NCBI RefSeq assembly: GCF_028372415.1
Contig: NC_092878.1
Span: 138,110,250 to 138,174,249, forward strand
Reading direction: 5' to 3'
Source of the DNA: Notamacropus eugenii
Taxonomy: Eukaryota; Chordata; Mammalia; Diprotodontia; Macropodidae
Length of the DNA stretch: 64,000 bases
Shown here: positions 24,147 through 34,334 of the stretch, piece by piece
How the letters are laid out: each line of letters starts with the position of its first letter
Numbering within the stretch: the stretch's first letter is position 1
Translations under genes and position numbers: made by a program
The notes under the pieces: model-generated
What the model was told of the DNA's origin: nothing
Databases searched by the model: none
What the model saw: the letters and a program-made list of their open reading frames with translations, nothing else

Positions 24147-24509
24147 GGCATCTGGAGTGGTTCAGTCTCCTTCTTGTTTAGCTAAGCTCTTATGCTAACT
24201 GCCATATGTGTGCACTGACCATTTGTGTCAATGGGAGGGTGTTTGATTCTCATCCATTATGGAAAGTCCCAGAGAGATCACTATTTGCTACATATTTCCG
24301 ACAGAGCAAAGAGCTAGATCATATCACTTTTTACATTACATATCAAATTGAGAGTCACAAAGTCCATAGGATATGCTTTCTTTCCCTTTCTCCTCACATC
24401 TGGTCATTCCCCAAGTGTTGCCATGTTTTCCTTCATAATGATTCTTTGCTTCATGGCTGGAGGCTCCAATCTTGTCTCCCTGTTTCCAATATTGTTCCTC
24501 TCCAAGCCA
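24147..24509. other. Unassigned sequence, possibly decayed L2
   Basis: 24360-24500 has the C/T-rich style of L2 3' regions but no diagnostic block. The open frame at 24206-24517 shows no family resemblance. Confidence 0.35.
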
Positions 24510-24767
24510 TGGTATGAGTAGCTAGATGGCACAGTGCATAGAGTGCCAGTCCTGGAGTCAGGAGGACCTTAGTTCAAATCCAACCTCAGACATTTACTAG
24601 CTGTGTGACATCAGGCAAGTCCCTTAACCCTGATTCCCTCAATTTCCTCATCTGTAAAAAAAAGAGCTAGAAAAGAAAATGGCAAAGAACTTCAGTATCT
24701 TTGCCAAGAAAACCCAAATAGGGTCAGGAAGAGTTATATATGACCAACTGAAAAAGCAACAAGCCAT
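24510..24767 (+). mobile_element. Marsupial tRNA-derived SINE, full length
   Basis: 'tagctagatggcacagtgcatagagtgccagtcctggagtcaggagg' head, core, and 'tttgccaagaaaacccaaatagggtcaggaagagt' tail. Confidence 0.85.
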
Positions 24768-24769
24768 CA

Positions 24770-25200
24770 TACCCAAACCAGTTAGACTCATATTCCTAAG
24801 ACATTAATTTACACTCATCACCTTCTAGCTTGAGAGTCAATGACTCCCCATCAACCATAGGAAAAAGCCCAAGCATTTTGGCTTCAATTTTAAGGGACAT
24901 TTTTTTTACTTATCTTCCTATTAACCCCTTATGTGAATACTCTACTCTGACTCAGTTGACATATTCATCTTTCCTAGACATACCACAGGCATTTGCTCAT
25001 GTAGGGAGTGTTCTTCTTCAGCTCTTCCATTATCTTTCAGTATCTAGGTCAAGTCCTATCTCTCCCACAAAGCCTCACTTGACCAATCCCATCCACAGTA
25101 AGCTCTCTCTTTTCTGAACTCTGGCTGAACTTCCTGTCTCTACCATTTATTTGACATTCAATATGTGCTATGCTATATTGTTGAAGGGCAGTATGAGATC
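24770..25200 (+). mobile_element. L2-type LINE 3' region, sense, decayed
   Basis: 'gcatttgctcatgtaggga', 'atctaggtcaagtcctatctctcccacaaagcctcacttgacca' and the final 'atttatttgacattcaatatgtgctatg' follow the order of L2-type 3' regions. Confidence 0.5.
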
Positions 25201-25510
25201 TTAGAATTGGGAAGACCTGGGTTCAAGTTCTTCCTCTAACACATGCAGTCTTAACCTTTGGGTTCTCTAAGACCATTTATGATGCAGAATTGTAGGTGGT
25301 CTTTGATCTTTCTTTGCCCTGGTAATGGGAATTCCTATGTCAATGTCCAGAGGTATTGTGATGCTATCTGAAATAAACAAGCAGATTTTGAGTCTTTAGA
25401 ACAAGGTCTTCATGTGAAACTATAGGACAGAGCAATGGTTACTGGATGTGGAGTTTGATGATTAGAGTTCAAATCCTTGCTCTGCTACTTGGGACTCTCC
25501 GATAACCATA
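25195..25510 (+). mobile_element. SINE head fragments
   Basis: Two partial tRNA-like heads (25195-25255 'gaagacctgggttcaagtt' and 25425-25500 'agagttcaaatccttgctctgctactt') lie in unassigned sequence. Confidence 0.5.
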
Positions 25511-25669
25511 GAGAACACTCAACTTATTTGATACTTTCCACTGACCTTTACAGTGTGTGCACAAATCACCAGGATGAATTAGGGACTTCCTAGGGAGTGG
25601 TTATCATCAACACATCAACATCTTAACATGGTGGTTAAGCTTTTATATCCTATCACGATAAACACAAAA

Positions 25670-25860
25670 ACACCTCATAGTTGTATAGCACAATATTCAA
25701 AGTACTTTCCTCACAGGTGCAAGACCCATTTTACAGATGGGTAAATCTGCTTGGGGTGGTGATTTGTCCACAGTCACATATCTAGTAATTGTCAGGGCAA
25801 AGATTTAAACTCATTTCTTGATTCCAAGTCTGTAACTCTTTTCAATCTACAACATTCTTT
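25670..25860 (-). mobile_element. MIR fragment
   Basis: 'acctcatagttgtatagcacaatattcaaagtactttcc', 'cattttacagatgggtaaatctgc' and 'tccacagtcacatatctagtaattg' in order. Confidence 0.75.
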
Positions 25861-26079
25861 AAGAATTCCCAATATAATCAAATAATTAATAATAAAAAGA
25901 AATAAAATGATAAATATAATAAAATTAATTATAACAAAATTCTTTGGGAGTTAGAACTAATTTCCATGCTTGTGTCCCTAATTCTGAGCACAGTGAGTGC
26001 CTTGTACTACTCTTTTTGTTGTTGTTGGAAGTTACACTGGGTGGTAGTGTTCAGAAAATAGCAAATCATCTTAAATTTT

Positions 26080-26225
26080 TAGTCTTAAAGAGTTGCCTGG
26101 GACATGAATATAAATGCTCATGGTCATATAACTAGCATGTGTTAGAGGCAGAATGTGAATCTAGGTTTTCCTGACTCCAAAGGCTGTCTGTAGGTTTTTT
26201 CTGACTTTTTCCACTCTACCATCTT
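26080..26225 (-). mobile_element. SINE fragment
   Basis: 'aactagcatgtgttagaggcagaatgtgaatctaggttttcctgactcc' is the reverse of a tRNA-like SINE head region. Confidence 0.6.
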
Positions 26226-26379
26226 GCTTATTACTGTATTCGGTAATAATAAGATGCTTAAGGATTCTTTGTTAATTTGAATTGATTTTAGCCTTAAATT
26301 ACTGAGATACTGCATGTTTACTGCTAGTGCCTACAATAGACAAGTTATTTTGCTTTTGTTGTCATATTTCTTTTCTTTC

Positions 26380-26525
26380 TTTTTTTGTGAAGGGGAGGGA
26401 AAGGCATTTGGAGTTAAGTGACTTGCTCAGGGTTGCACAGTTGATGTCTGAGGTTGGATTTGAACTCAGGTCCTCCTCACTCCTGGGCTGGCACTCTTTC
26501 CCCTGCATCACCTAGCTGCCCTCCT
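26380..26525 (-). mobile_element. Short marsupial SINE
   Basis: 'ggcatttggagttaagtgacttgctcagggttgcacag' through 'tttgaactcaggtcctcctcactcctgggctggcactctttcccctgcatcacctagctgccc'. Confidence 0.85.
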
Positions 26526-26529
26526 CATA

Positions 26530-26670
26530 GGAAGTAGCAGAGGCAAAGTATCAAAAACATTGAACTTGGATTAAGGAGAACTGAGTTTAAATCATAGCAC
26601 TGATGCTTACTACTCTGCCTAAAGGACCTTGGCCAAGTCACTTAACCTATATGAGACCATTTGTTTATTA
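26530..26670 (+). mobile_element. MIR fragment
   Basis: 'gaactgagtttaaatcatagcactgatgcttact' followed by 'accttggccaagtcacttaacct'. Confidence 0.65.
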
Positions 26671-26704
26671 GCAAATAAAATTCATGCTATCCACCCACCA
26701 GGAT

Positions 26705-26960
26705 TTCTTTCTTTTATTTTAAAAATTAAAATTCATTTTGAGCTTAAATACACAAAAAGAGAACATTTCCATATAGACAACACAACCTAAAAAGAGAATT
26801 CTCTATAAAACCATCAATTTTCATTTCATAATGTTTACTTTTTTTGAAACACCATATAAGTACTACTCATCATTTTCAAAGCCTTTCTATGCTTCTTTCT
26901 ACATTTTCTTTTATTCTCGACTGTGCACTTTTTATATTTCCCCCCTCCCCTTCCACGGTT
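26705..26960 (-). mobile_element. L1 3' end, antisense, 5'-truncated
   Basis: 'aattcattttgagcttaaatacacaaaaagagaacatttccatatagacaacac' and 'ctcgactgtgcactttttatatttcccccctcccc' parallel 2355-2600, so the same L1 subfamily. Confidence 0.75.
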
Positions 26961-27386
26961 TTAATGAGGGAAGTGCTTCACAAACATTAAAATTCAGTTG
27001 CATACAGTTTCTAAGGATTGTCATTCTTAAGTGAGTAGTTAGAACACTTCCTTCATGCTGTAACACCTAAACATGTCACACCAAGCAAAGCTATGTATGT
27101 TTTATTTGAGAACTGAAGGATTTTGGTTATATTTTTCCTTACCCATGGCATCTTTATTTGGTTTGTAGATATACCTTACTCTACTTTTATTTCTTTTGTA
27201 GGGGATTGAGTTTAATGATAGGAAAACATGAGAAAGGATAGTCATTGATAAAAATGAACATAGACTTTCAATGAGTGGATAGTATAACCTTAAAGTAAAT
27301 TTAGTGGGTCAAATTGTTCATTGCCACCTGCACAGATCAAAATTATGTGCAAACTCTGTAAACAAGAAGCATCATAAAAATGCAAA

Positions 27387-27390
<4 letters not shown>

Positions 27391-27423
<33 letters not shown>
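27391..27423. repeat. (TG)n microsatellite
   Basis: About 16 TG units without interruption. Confidence 0.97.
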
Positions 27424-27425
<2 letters not shown>

Positions 27426-27439
27426 GCATATCTATAGAA

Positions 27440-27690
27440 TCTTTAGTTGTTTTTGAGGCTTTTTCATTTATATCTGACTCTTCATGACCCCATTTCTTGG
27501 CAAAGATACTGGAGTGGTTTGCCATTTCCTTCTCCAGCTCATTTTATAGACAAAGAAACTGAGGCAAACAGGATTAAGTGATTTTCCTATTCACACAGCC
27601 AGTAAATGTCTAAAGCCAGATTTGAACTCATGAAGATCTCTTCTCCGCTCCAGACCTGGCACTCCATCCACTGTGCCACCTAGCTGCCCT
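27440..27690 (-). mobile_element. Marsupial tRNA-derived SINE, full length
   Basis: 'gttgtttttgaggctttttcatttatatctgactcttcatgacccc', 'tggagtggtttgccatttccttctccagctcattttatag', ending 'ggcactccatccactgtgccacctagctgccc'. Confidence 0.9.
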
Positions 27691-27925
27691 ACATAAAGCC
27701 TACTATATGCTAAGGACTTGACAAATATTATCATCGATCCTTACAACAACCCTTGTGGGTAGGTGTTACTATTATCCTCATTTTACAGTTGAGGAAACTA
27801 AAGCAAAGAGAGGTTAAGTGACCTGCCCAGGGTCACCTGGCTCTAAGTCTCCAAGGCTGTAATTGAACTCGTCTATCTGACTTTAGGCCCACTGCTCTAT
27901 ACAATATGACAGCTGCTTCTGTGCC
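27691..27925 (-). mobile_element. MIR SINE
   Basis: 'atatgctaaggacttgacaaatattatcat', 'ttacaacaacccttgtgggtaggtgttactattatcc', 'acagttgaggaaactaaagcaaagagaggttaagtgacctgcccagggtca'. Confidence 0.9.
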
Positions 27926-28235
27926 CTATTGTGATATTCAGGTTGAAGGAGACTTTGGGAAAACCCTGAGGAATAGATTAGACTAAGATTTTGGGCTTAT
28001 TTTTGAAAAGGACACCAGCGGAGCTCATCTTAACGTTGTCTTCTTGTAAAAAAATTATCATTGTAATATCCAAAAGAAGTTAAAGATGGAACATACACTT
28101 TGTTAATCCATAAACACACAAATTATTGGAATAATTTTGGAATTAAAATTGGAATAAATTAATTGGAATAATTATTGGAATAATAATTGTGTTCAGAGTG
28201 CAATTGATTTAGCATTCACAATGCCAACAAAATGA
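27926..28235. other. Unassigned sequence
   Basis: An AATTGGAATAATTATTGG-type AT-rich stretch lies at 28125-28190; nothing else is recognisable. Confidence 0.4.
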
Positions 28236-28610
28236 GGTGGGTCATGATTACTTGTCCTATGTTCTCAAAGATGACCAAAATGATATGACTATGTTAGAAT
28301 CAAGTTACAGTGTGTCTGACTGTAACTGATCAGACCAATACAAGCTCAGAATTCTTTACCACAGGTCGGGTACAAATTCTATTTGAACATTTGGGGTGGA
28401 TACTCTAAATCTGGGCATACTGCATTTCCTTTGAGCTGTTTCAATTCTGCTTTGCTCATAGAGCACAGCACCCTTTCTGACATGAGCCCGCCTTGCTGAG
28501 TGGTCCTGTGCCAATGTCTTCCATGTCATGCAATCAATTCCAAAGTCTTAAGAGAGACCTTGAGAGTGTCCTTGTATCGCTTCTTCTGACCATGGCAGGG
28601 TGGGGGATAT
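28236..28610 (-). mobile_element. RTE-derived-type marsupial SINE or RTE fragment
   Basis: 'gtcctatgttctcaaagatgaccaaaatgatatgactatgttagaatcaagttacagtgtgtctgact' and 'cttaagagagaccttgagagtgtccttgtatcgcttcttctgacca' are blocks I associate with a marsupial repeat of RTE-linked type. The family call is uncertain; the repeat nature is likely. Confidence 0.45.
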
Positions 28611-29154
28611 ACTTGGGAACTATGTACCCCAAAACAATGTCACCATATAATGTTCAGAAGTCGTTTGTCTATTACCGCCATTCTTTAGTAATCCACAATT
28701 CCCAAGAAAGACAAACAGCTAGAAAAGTAAAAATATATGATCCTTTATTGTCAAAAATAGACAAACTTCAATTTCCTTTAACAGGAATATTAATTTAAGA
28801 ACCTCCACAAGCTGTTGCCATCTTGTTAGCCAGAAAGACACAAGTGAAACCAGCAGCTGTTAATGGAATACATATTCCACATCCTTGCCGAGGAAGTCCT
28901 AACAAAAGGGACTCTTGACCCACTATACTTAGAGAGATATAGCACTCATTAAGCCACAAGCAATAACAGATATCTACCATTAGTTTGATTGCAATGGTCT
29001 AATTCCCAGACACTACACAGACTGGATCTGGTGGAATCCTGCCTAATCCCAAAGGAACTAGTTACAATTTATAACAGCTGCAAGATGAGACTGGATCAAA
29101 GCCATTTTTTGAGTAACACTGTGCTCATTGTGTGCTAGATAGAATCCCTGCTTC
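28611..29154. other. Unassigned sequence, possible old LTR
   Basis: It has no SINE or LINE hallmark that I can name. It begins directly at the end of the previous repeat, so it may be an inserted element, but I found no duplicated ends. Confidence 0.3.
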
Positions 29155-29385
29155 AGGTGTGGTTGGTGTCAGTTGTATCTGACTCTTCCTGACCTCATTT
29201 GAAGTTTTCTTGACAAAGATACTGGAATGGTTTGCCATTTCCTTCTCCAGCTCATTTTAGAGATGAGGCAACTGGGGCAAAGAGGATTAAGTGACTCACA
29301 TAGCTAGGAAATGTCTGAGGCCAAATTTGAACTCAGGTTTTCCTGACTCTAGGCCCAGTGCTCTATCCACTGGGCCACCTAAATT
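29155..29385 (-). mobile_element. Marsupial tRNA-derived SINE
   Basis: 'ggttggtgtcagttgtatctgactcttcctgacctcatttgaagttttcttgacaaagatactggaatggtttgccatttcc', ending 'gtgctctatccactgggccacct'. Confidence 0.9.
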
Positions 29386-30155
29386 TGTTGTGTGAGAGTG
29401 GATGAATGAGCTCTTTATCTCAACTTGCAAAATCACCTGAAGGCTTTGAACACTGAATACAACTGAAAACTGTTGTACTAAGACCAAAGTTCTCTACCAA
29501 CAGTGGGAAAACTGGTTAATGATCCTTCATTCTCAAAGAAGATCAGTGATTAGTTTACTAATGAATGATGGGGGACAGAGTTGGCCTAGAGTTCAGACCA
29601 CAGGACAATTAAAAACAAGAAGATTGAGGTATTTGCCTGAGTTATCCAAACTCTTGCTAACATTCATGATGCTAAAATAAACCTAGTTTCCATAACCAAT
29701 GATAACTCCATGTGAATATATGCTGAGCCCAATAATTAAAATAGTAGCCAATAAGTACTTGGTATCGAGTAGTTGTTACTGGAGAGGCTTATGGGAGAAA
29801 GGAGGGGAGTGCTCAGAAACAGTTGTTCCCAGGTGTTACGTTTTCATGTAGAGAGATAGGGAAGGTCAAAGCAACGAAGAGGTACTGCTAAGTGAGAAGG
29901 TGATCTGAGATTAAGCCTAAGAAGTCTTGAAAAGAAGCTAACAAGCCAAGCCCATCAAATAATTCTTTGAGCCAAGGAGAAGGATGGTTGATTAAATCTA
30001 ATGGTTTGGAAAATGTGTGGTAAGTTAGATACCCATTGAGAGAGCGATTGGAACAGACAGTGCTTTCCTGAAAGTCGGTTTCTGAAATCCATCACCATCA
30101 CAGCCACAGATGCCCATTTTGGCATTATGGCTTTTTTGTTTGGACTCTAACAACA
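29386..30155. other. Unassigned sequence
   Basis: 29515-29640 ('gatccttcattctcaaagaagatcagtgattagtttactaatgaatgatgggggacagagttggcctagag') looks like a further marsupial SINE piece. The remainder (29640-30155) is unrecognised. Confidence 0.4.
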
Positions 30156-30159
30156 GTTG

Positions 30160-30560
30160 AACATAGGATCATAGATCTTACAGTAAATGGGACCTTGGAG
30201 GGTATCTAGTCCAACCCCCATCATTGCTTTAGAGGAGGGAGCAGAGTATAGCAGATAAACACTATATTTGGACTCAGAGGAGACCTGAGTTCATATCCTG
30301 CCTCAGACACTTACTAGCTATGTGACCTTAGGGAGCCTCTTAACCTCTCTGCATCTCAGTTTTCTCATCTTCAAAATGATGGTGTTAGACTCTAAGGTCT
30401 CTTCCAACTTTAAAATTATGACTTCATTTTTCAGATGAGGAAACTGAGGCCTAGGGAGCTTAAAATGATTCACACAAGGTCAAGTAGTTACTAAGCATTA
30501 TAGGCAGGATTTGAACCCAGGGCCCATGTTCTTTTGACTGCTATCATGCCATTTCTCTGC
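30160..30560. mobile_element. MIR cluster: inner sense MIR (30240-30420) between reverse MIR/CR1-like halves
   Basis: 30160-30235 'aggatcatagatcttacagtaaatgggaccttggagggtatctagtccaaccccc' and 30425-30555 'atttttcagatgaggaaactgaggcctagggagctt' read as one reverse element. It is interrupted by a forward copy (30240-30420, 'gacacttactagctatgtgacctta...ctcagttttctcatc'). It lies downstream of the DDIT4L 3' UTR. Confidence 0.65.
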
Positions 30561-30906
30561 TTTATTTATCACCTCTCCCCAACTCAAAAGATAATACACA
30601 GTATAGGATCTTTTAAAAATAGAGCATGATCTTACGAATAAATCTGAGTAAAACTGTGATAAATTTGTTGAAGTTATAACATAAGATCTCTCCTCACTCC
30701 ATACCTTAGAAGGTGAAGGGGAGGTGGAAAGAGAAAAGACAGAACCACATTGTGTCTGTAATATTTCTAATCAGCTCTTTCCAACAGTCAGTTTTAAGCA
30801 AAGCTCAGAGACTTAAATCCTACTTCATGGAATAAGAACCCTTCAATGCAAGGTGGGAACATTGGTTTTCTGAGCTTTCAGAAGTTTTTGTACTGGTTGA
30901 GCTTCG

Positions 30907-30912
30907 TTTAAT
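30907..30912 (-). terminator. Candidate DDIT4L poly(A) signal ATTAAA
   Basis: ATTAAA on the minus strand about 470 nt past the stop codon. The sequence between has the look of a unique 3' UTR with AT-rich patches. A canonical AATAAA occurs further on, at 30566-30561, but lies next to SINE sequence. Which signal is used cannot be decided here. Confidence 0.35.
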
Positions 30913-31381
30913 AAAGTTACATAATTATAAGGATTATTCTGGAGAACTTTTAAAGTGCCATTATGAAGAGCAAGTTAAGCAAAATGTCATTCATATTGTC
31001 AACAAGTTAAGCTCTAAGACTGACTGGTTGGATGTAACTACTTAATTAATGCCTGAGTAACCTGCCTGCTTCGGAAAGGCTGAGCCAGAGTGAATCCAGC
31101 TTCCCAAATGAAAGGCGATTGCTTACTGGGTTCCCTCCTGCACCATACCACTTTTCAGTGGCTATGGCCTTAATCAGTGGACAGCGTCTACTCCCTGGGG
31201 GATGTTTTGGGCAGGCCACAAGATTAATGCTTTGGAACAAAACACTTGAGGTTGTGCTGAATAAGGAACACATATGTCAGATGGGCTAAATTTGGGGTTT
31301 CTTGACGAGGCCAGTCAAGCTGCAAGTGACATCAAACCAAGCAGTGGTACAATCTATTAAAAGTCAGCAAGGGAAACTTTT

Positions 31382-31869
31382 CTAGCACTCTTCAATGACT
31401 GTTCCAATCAGTGAGTAAAGCTTCCTTTTAACAAGCCTAAACCCTGGGCTGAGAATCAGAGTTCTCCTAAAACCAGATGTTAAACGAGCTTTACTGAAGA
31501 AAAAGTCCTTGAAACTAGACCATGAACAGTTTTCCTGCTTAAATACCAGTGTAAGCTCAAAGGTAGGCACCACACTAGCATCACACACAATTTTATCCAA
31601 CTTCTTACATACATTTTCAATTTCCAAGTTTACATGGATAATGCAACCTCGAAGACCACAGGGCTCAGGGGAAGACAGGCGCAATACATCTTGAGCTATT
31701 CTCTTGGTCAGTTTCTCCGGGACAAGAACCTTGGAGCAGCCAAGTTTTGTCTGCTTGGACTTGGACAGGCAATTCTCCAGCATTTTAGCCAGACTCTGGC
31801 AAGTTGTCTCTTCAAATACTGCCTCATTGAGGTTGGGTTCTGGCACAACATAATCCCAGTAGTCAAAAT
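31382..31869 (-). CDS. DDIT4L: DDIT4L exon 3 coding part (RTP801 C-terminal domain)
   Basis: The minus-strand acceptor TTCTCTTTCCTATAG ends at 31870 and the exon opens with AT, which completes an Asp codon begun in exon 2. It encodes residues 30 (part) to 191 and ends at TAG (31384-31382). All of the conserved RTP801_C domain lies in this exon. The 3' UTR continues below 31382. Confidence 0.95.
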
Positions 31870-32834
31870 CTATAGGAAAGAGAAGTTACAGATGAGAGGG
31901 GGGATAAAAGGAAAACCCCAAGCACAGGAAAAAACTAGCACCAACAAACCACAGTACAGAGAAATATCAACTATTTTTTCAAGCATAATATTTTATTTCT
32001 GAAGACCAGGAGACATTGGTTCTTGTTCCAGTTCTACCACTAACTGAATGTGTTACATTGAAAGTAAGCCTCAGTTTTTTCATTTTGCAAATGCCAGACT
32101 CACTGGCAAGTCACTAAACCACTCAGTGCCCAGGCAAGTCTCTAAGATTGCAAATTATATCAGTAGAGAGAGTTCCCTGCATCAGTGAAATCACAAGTCT
32201 GAACTGGATAAAAAGAGGAAATTGCACTAAGTGAAATTTCTAAGATCTTTTAGTTTGAAAACATGATTTTATTGGTATACAAATTCAGGCTTTTAGCTAT
32301 AGTACTTAAGTCCAATGTGAGCTTATTTATTTCAGAGCTTCTAGAATCTGTGATATTTCACAGGTCTTGGTCCACTCTGCACTAAGGCATATCACAACCT
32401 CTTGAAGCCATTGGTTAAATTTTCCATTAGTTACTGTGGATTAAAAAAATCATTTGATAAATTGTCTTCTGGTTAAGAGGCTCTCCAGGTAGAGTTAGGC
32501 TCAGCTGTGAATGACAGATACTCTTCATTGTTTGGTAAGACCTGCCAGAGATTATACTCAGCTGGCATGGGCTTTGAGAAGCCAAGGTCACATCCAGCAG
32601 AACCAAGAAGTGTCAGGAGGATTTCAATGGAAAATTAATATTAAGCCAGTATAATGTTGGGGCTACTGAGCTAGAGCTACGGTCAGGAAGACCTGGGTTT
32701 AAATCCCACTTCAAAAAATGATCCACATCAGGCAAACCACTTGACCCCTATGGGGTTCAGGCAATTCTAAACCATGAGTATGTTGTAACCTGCCTCCCAT
32801 AGGTTGGGAGAGTTGCTCCCAAATAGAGAGAGAT

Positions 32835-32920
<86 letters not shown>

Positions 32921-32959
32921 TCAGAGAGAGAGAGACAGAGTCAGAGAGAGAGACAGTCA

Positions 32960-32996
<37 letters not shown>

Positions 32997-34035
32997 TCAG
33001 AGAGAGAGACAGAGTCAGAGAGAGAGACAGAGTCAGAGAGAGACAGAGAGAGAGACAGAGTCAGAGAGACAGAGTCAGAGAGAGAGACACACACAGAGAG
33101 AGACACACACAGAGAGAGACACACACAGAGAGACACACACAGAGAGACACACAGAGAGAGAGACACACACACACAGAGACAGACAGAGAGAGAGAGACAC
33201 AGAGAGAGACACAGAGAGAGACACAGAGAGAGACAGAGAAGCAAGTACCTGCTCTAAGCTTTAGTAATTATATCAAATGTGGAATAAAACCCCTATCATA
33301 GTCTTAATATTAGTGGCTAATAGATTAGCCTGAACTTATAGTGTCCCCTATTAAAAAAAAAAAAACAACCCTTCTTTGAGAAAGAGATTTTCATAATTAT
33401 CTGGCAAGTTTCCTCTAGCCAGGCAAAACAAGCCAGTCCTAGGAAAACAAAATGAAGTTTGCAGAAAACTGATACTGTGCATTGGTCATCTGCTTCCTAA
33501 AGTAATCCTACTGGTTGGCAGCTCTCCACCCACACCACAGGCTGACTGCTCACTTGAGGACTGCCCTGTCAGTATCTCTTGCCATACAGTTTATTTCTTC
33601 TCTATACACTAATGAATTTTTCCATAACTAATATAATGGAATTATTTAGTCTCCCTTCATTCTCTTAAAAAAAAACACAAAATAAAACAAAACAAAGGAA
33701 ACCTAGGTTAGTTTTCTTTGGGAGTCAGTTCCTGAATTGCTGCTACAAAAAAATAAACCTTGGGATATTTTATTTTTTCACGCTGGTTCCATCCAGCAGG
33801 GCCAGGATGGATGGGATCGCCCCCCACCCCCACCACATTCAAAGGAGCGATACTTGAGATGATGACATCACAGGGAACGCATTCTGATTGGCCATCCGGT
33901 CCTACCCTTCCCGGAGAAATTAACCTGGGAGCCGCTGAAAAGCTCACCACTTAGACTTCCAGGAGGAAAGCCACGGTCTATCAACTCTGAAATGCTGGTC
34001 GAATTTTTACTGCTTAAGCTGCTAGTCGCAACCAT
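31382..34035 (-). CDS. DDIT4L: DDIT4L (REDD2/RTP801L), mTORC1 inhibitor; two coding exons
   Basis: The CDS joins 34035-33948 to 31869-31382 on the minus strand (88 + 488 = 576 nt, 191 residues plus TAG). Known family role: REDD proteins are cytosolic, stress-induced (hypoxia, DNA damage, mechanical load) inhibitors of mTORC1 acting upstream of TSC1/TSC2. Seen here: an N-terminus rich in Ser ([11 protein letters not shown]), an acidic aromatic stretch at about residues 30-36 (DFDYWDY), then the conserved RTP801 C-terminal domain from about residue 60 to the end. That domain includes [21 protein letters not shown], and a basic, hydrophobic C-terminus ending [15 protein letters not shown]. From memory the human protein is 193 residues, so this one is near full length. 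There are no frameshifts or internal stops. The start sits in a CACCATGG context. Residue 30 (Asp) is split by the intron (phase 1). The [12 protein letters not shown] stretch fits DDIT4L rather than DDIT4. Confidence 0.96.
32660..32770 (+). mobile_element. SINE head fragment in DDIT4L intron 2
   Basis: 'tactgagctagagctacggtcaggaagacctgggtttaaatcccacttc' is a tRNA-like head in plus orientation, antisense to the gene. Confidence 0.55.
32825..33240. repeat. (GA)n / (CAGA)n / (CACA) compound microsatellite, about 415 bp
   Basis: The plus strand is almost purely purine with regular C interruptions (agagag, cagagt, cacaca units). On the DDIT4L transcript it reads as (CT)n/(TCTG)n within intron 2. 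Long open frames here (Ser/Leu/Val/Cys repeats) are artefacts of the repeat. Confidence 0.97.
33863..33891. promoter_or_regulatory. CRE-like site and CCAAT box in the first part of DDIT4L intron 2
   Basis: TGACATCA (33863-33870) differs by one base from the ATF/CREB site TGACGTCA, and an inverted CCAATCAG lies at 33891-33884. Both are within 90 bp of the exon 2 donor, in a stretch with raised CpG. This may be an internal regulatory element of a stress gene. Single motifs of this length also arise by chance. Confidence 0.25.
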
Positions 34036-34086
34036 GGTGAACCGCACTGTGGCTCCTACAGTGCGGGGTACAGCTTTCGGGGCGCA
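33948..34086 (-). CDS. DDIT4L: DDIT4L exon 2 (5' leader end plus residues 1-29 and part of 30)
   Basis: On the minus strand a pyrimidine-rich tract ending TCTCTGCAG (AG at 34087-34088) forms a good acceptor, so the exon begins at 34086. The leader runs 34086-34036, and the ATG is 34035-34033 with a G at +4 and an A at -3. The exon ends at 33948 before GTGAGC (33947 onward), a strong donor. Using this donor gives ...SLS-D-FDYWDY across the join, matching the family. No upstream ATG is present in the leader part of this exon. The acceptor position is inferred from splice consensus; the coding part is certain from homology. Confidence 0.9.
34042..34066 (-). promoter_or_regulatory. Perfect 9-bp hairpin in the DDIT4L 5' leader, 6 nt before the ATG
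   Basis: On the transcript strand CCGCACTGT pairs perfectly with ACAGTGCGG across a 7-nt loop (AGGAGCC). Six of nine pairs are G-C. The stem base ends six nucleotides (TTCACC) before the start codon. The structure is seen directly; an effect on translation start is inferred. Confidence 0.6.
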
Positions 34087-34334
34087 CTGCAGAGACAAAA
34101 AAGACACAAAAATGAGCTAAATGGGGGGCAAAGAGCCACTCACCGACAGTGTTTACTTCCTAAAGGAGAGAGGCCCTCGTTTCCCTTCTCCTCTCCCCCT
34201 CCCCAATCTGGCTCCCAAGTAAGTCTCAAGGCCTAGAAGCAGGGAAAGGCAACTCCAGGAAATCCTACCAAATAAACTCGAAGCAAAGCTCGCCTGTTAG
34301 TTTGCCAAGAACAGGGGCTGCACGTCTAAACCTC

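Larger units (their letters stand above)
31870..33947 (-). other. DDIT4L intron 2 (2078 bp)
   Basis: The intron is bounded by GTGAGC and TATAG on the minus strand. It contains a SINE-like piece (32660-32770), the large polypurine tract (32825-33240), and otherwise sequence I cannot assign. A plus-strand ALU-like poly-A/AAAAC run at 33665-33695 is low-complexity. Confidence 0.85.

Noticed and set aside
32825..33240. CRISPR-like array from regular spacing of repeats
   Set aside because: Units of 2-8 bp without unique spacers in a vertebrate genome; a simple microsatellite.
32957..33244. Minus-strand frame of repeated Ser/Leu/Val/Cys
   Set aside because: A direct translation of the (GA)n/(CAGA)n microsatellite.
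33708..34107. Longer open frames extending past DDIT4L exon 2
   Set aside because: They read through the exon 2 donor into the intron. Only 34035-33948 matches the family, and the splice to 31869 restores the conserved protein.
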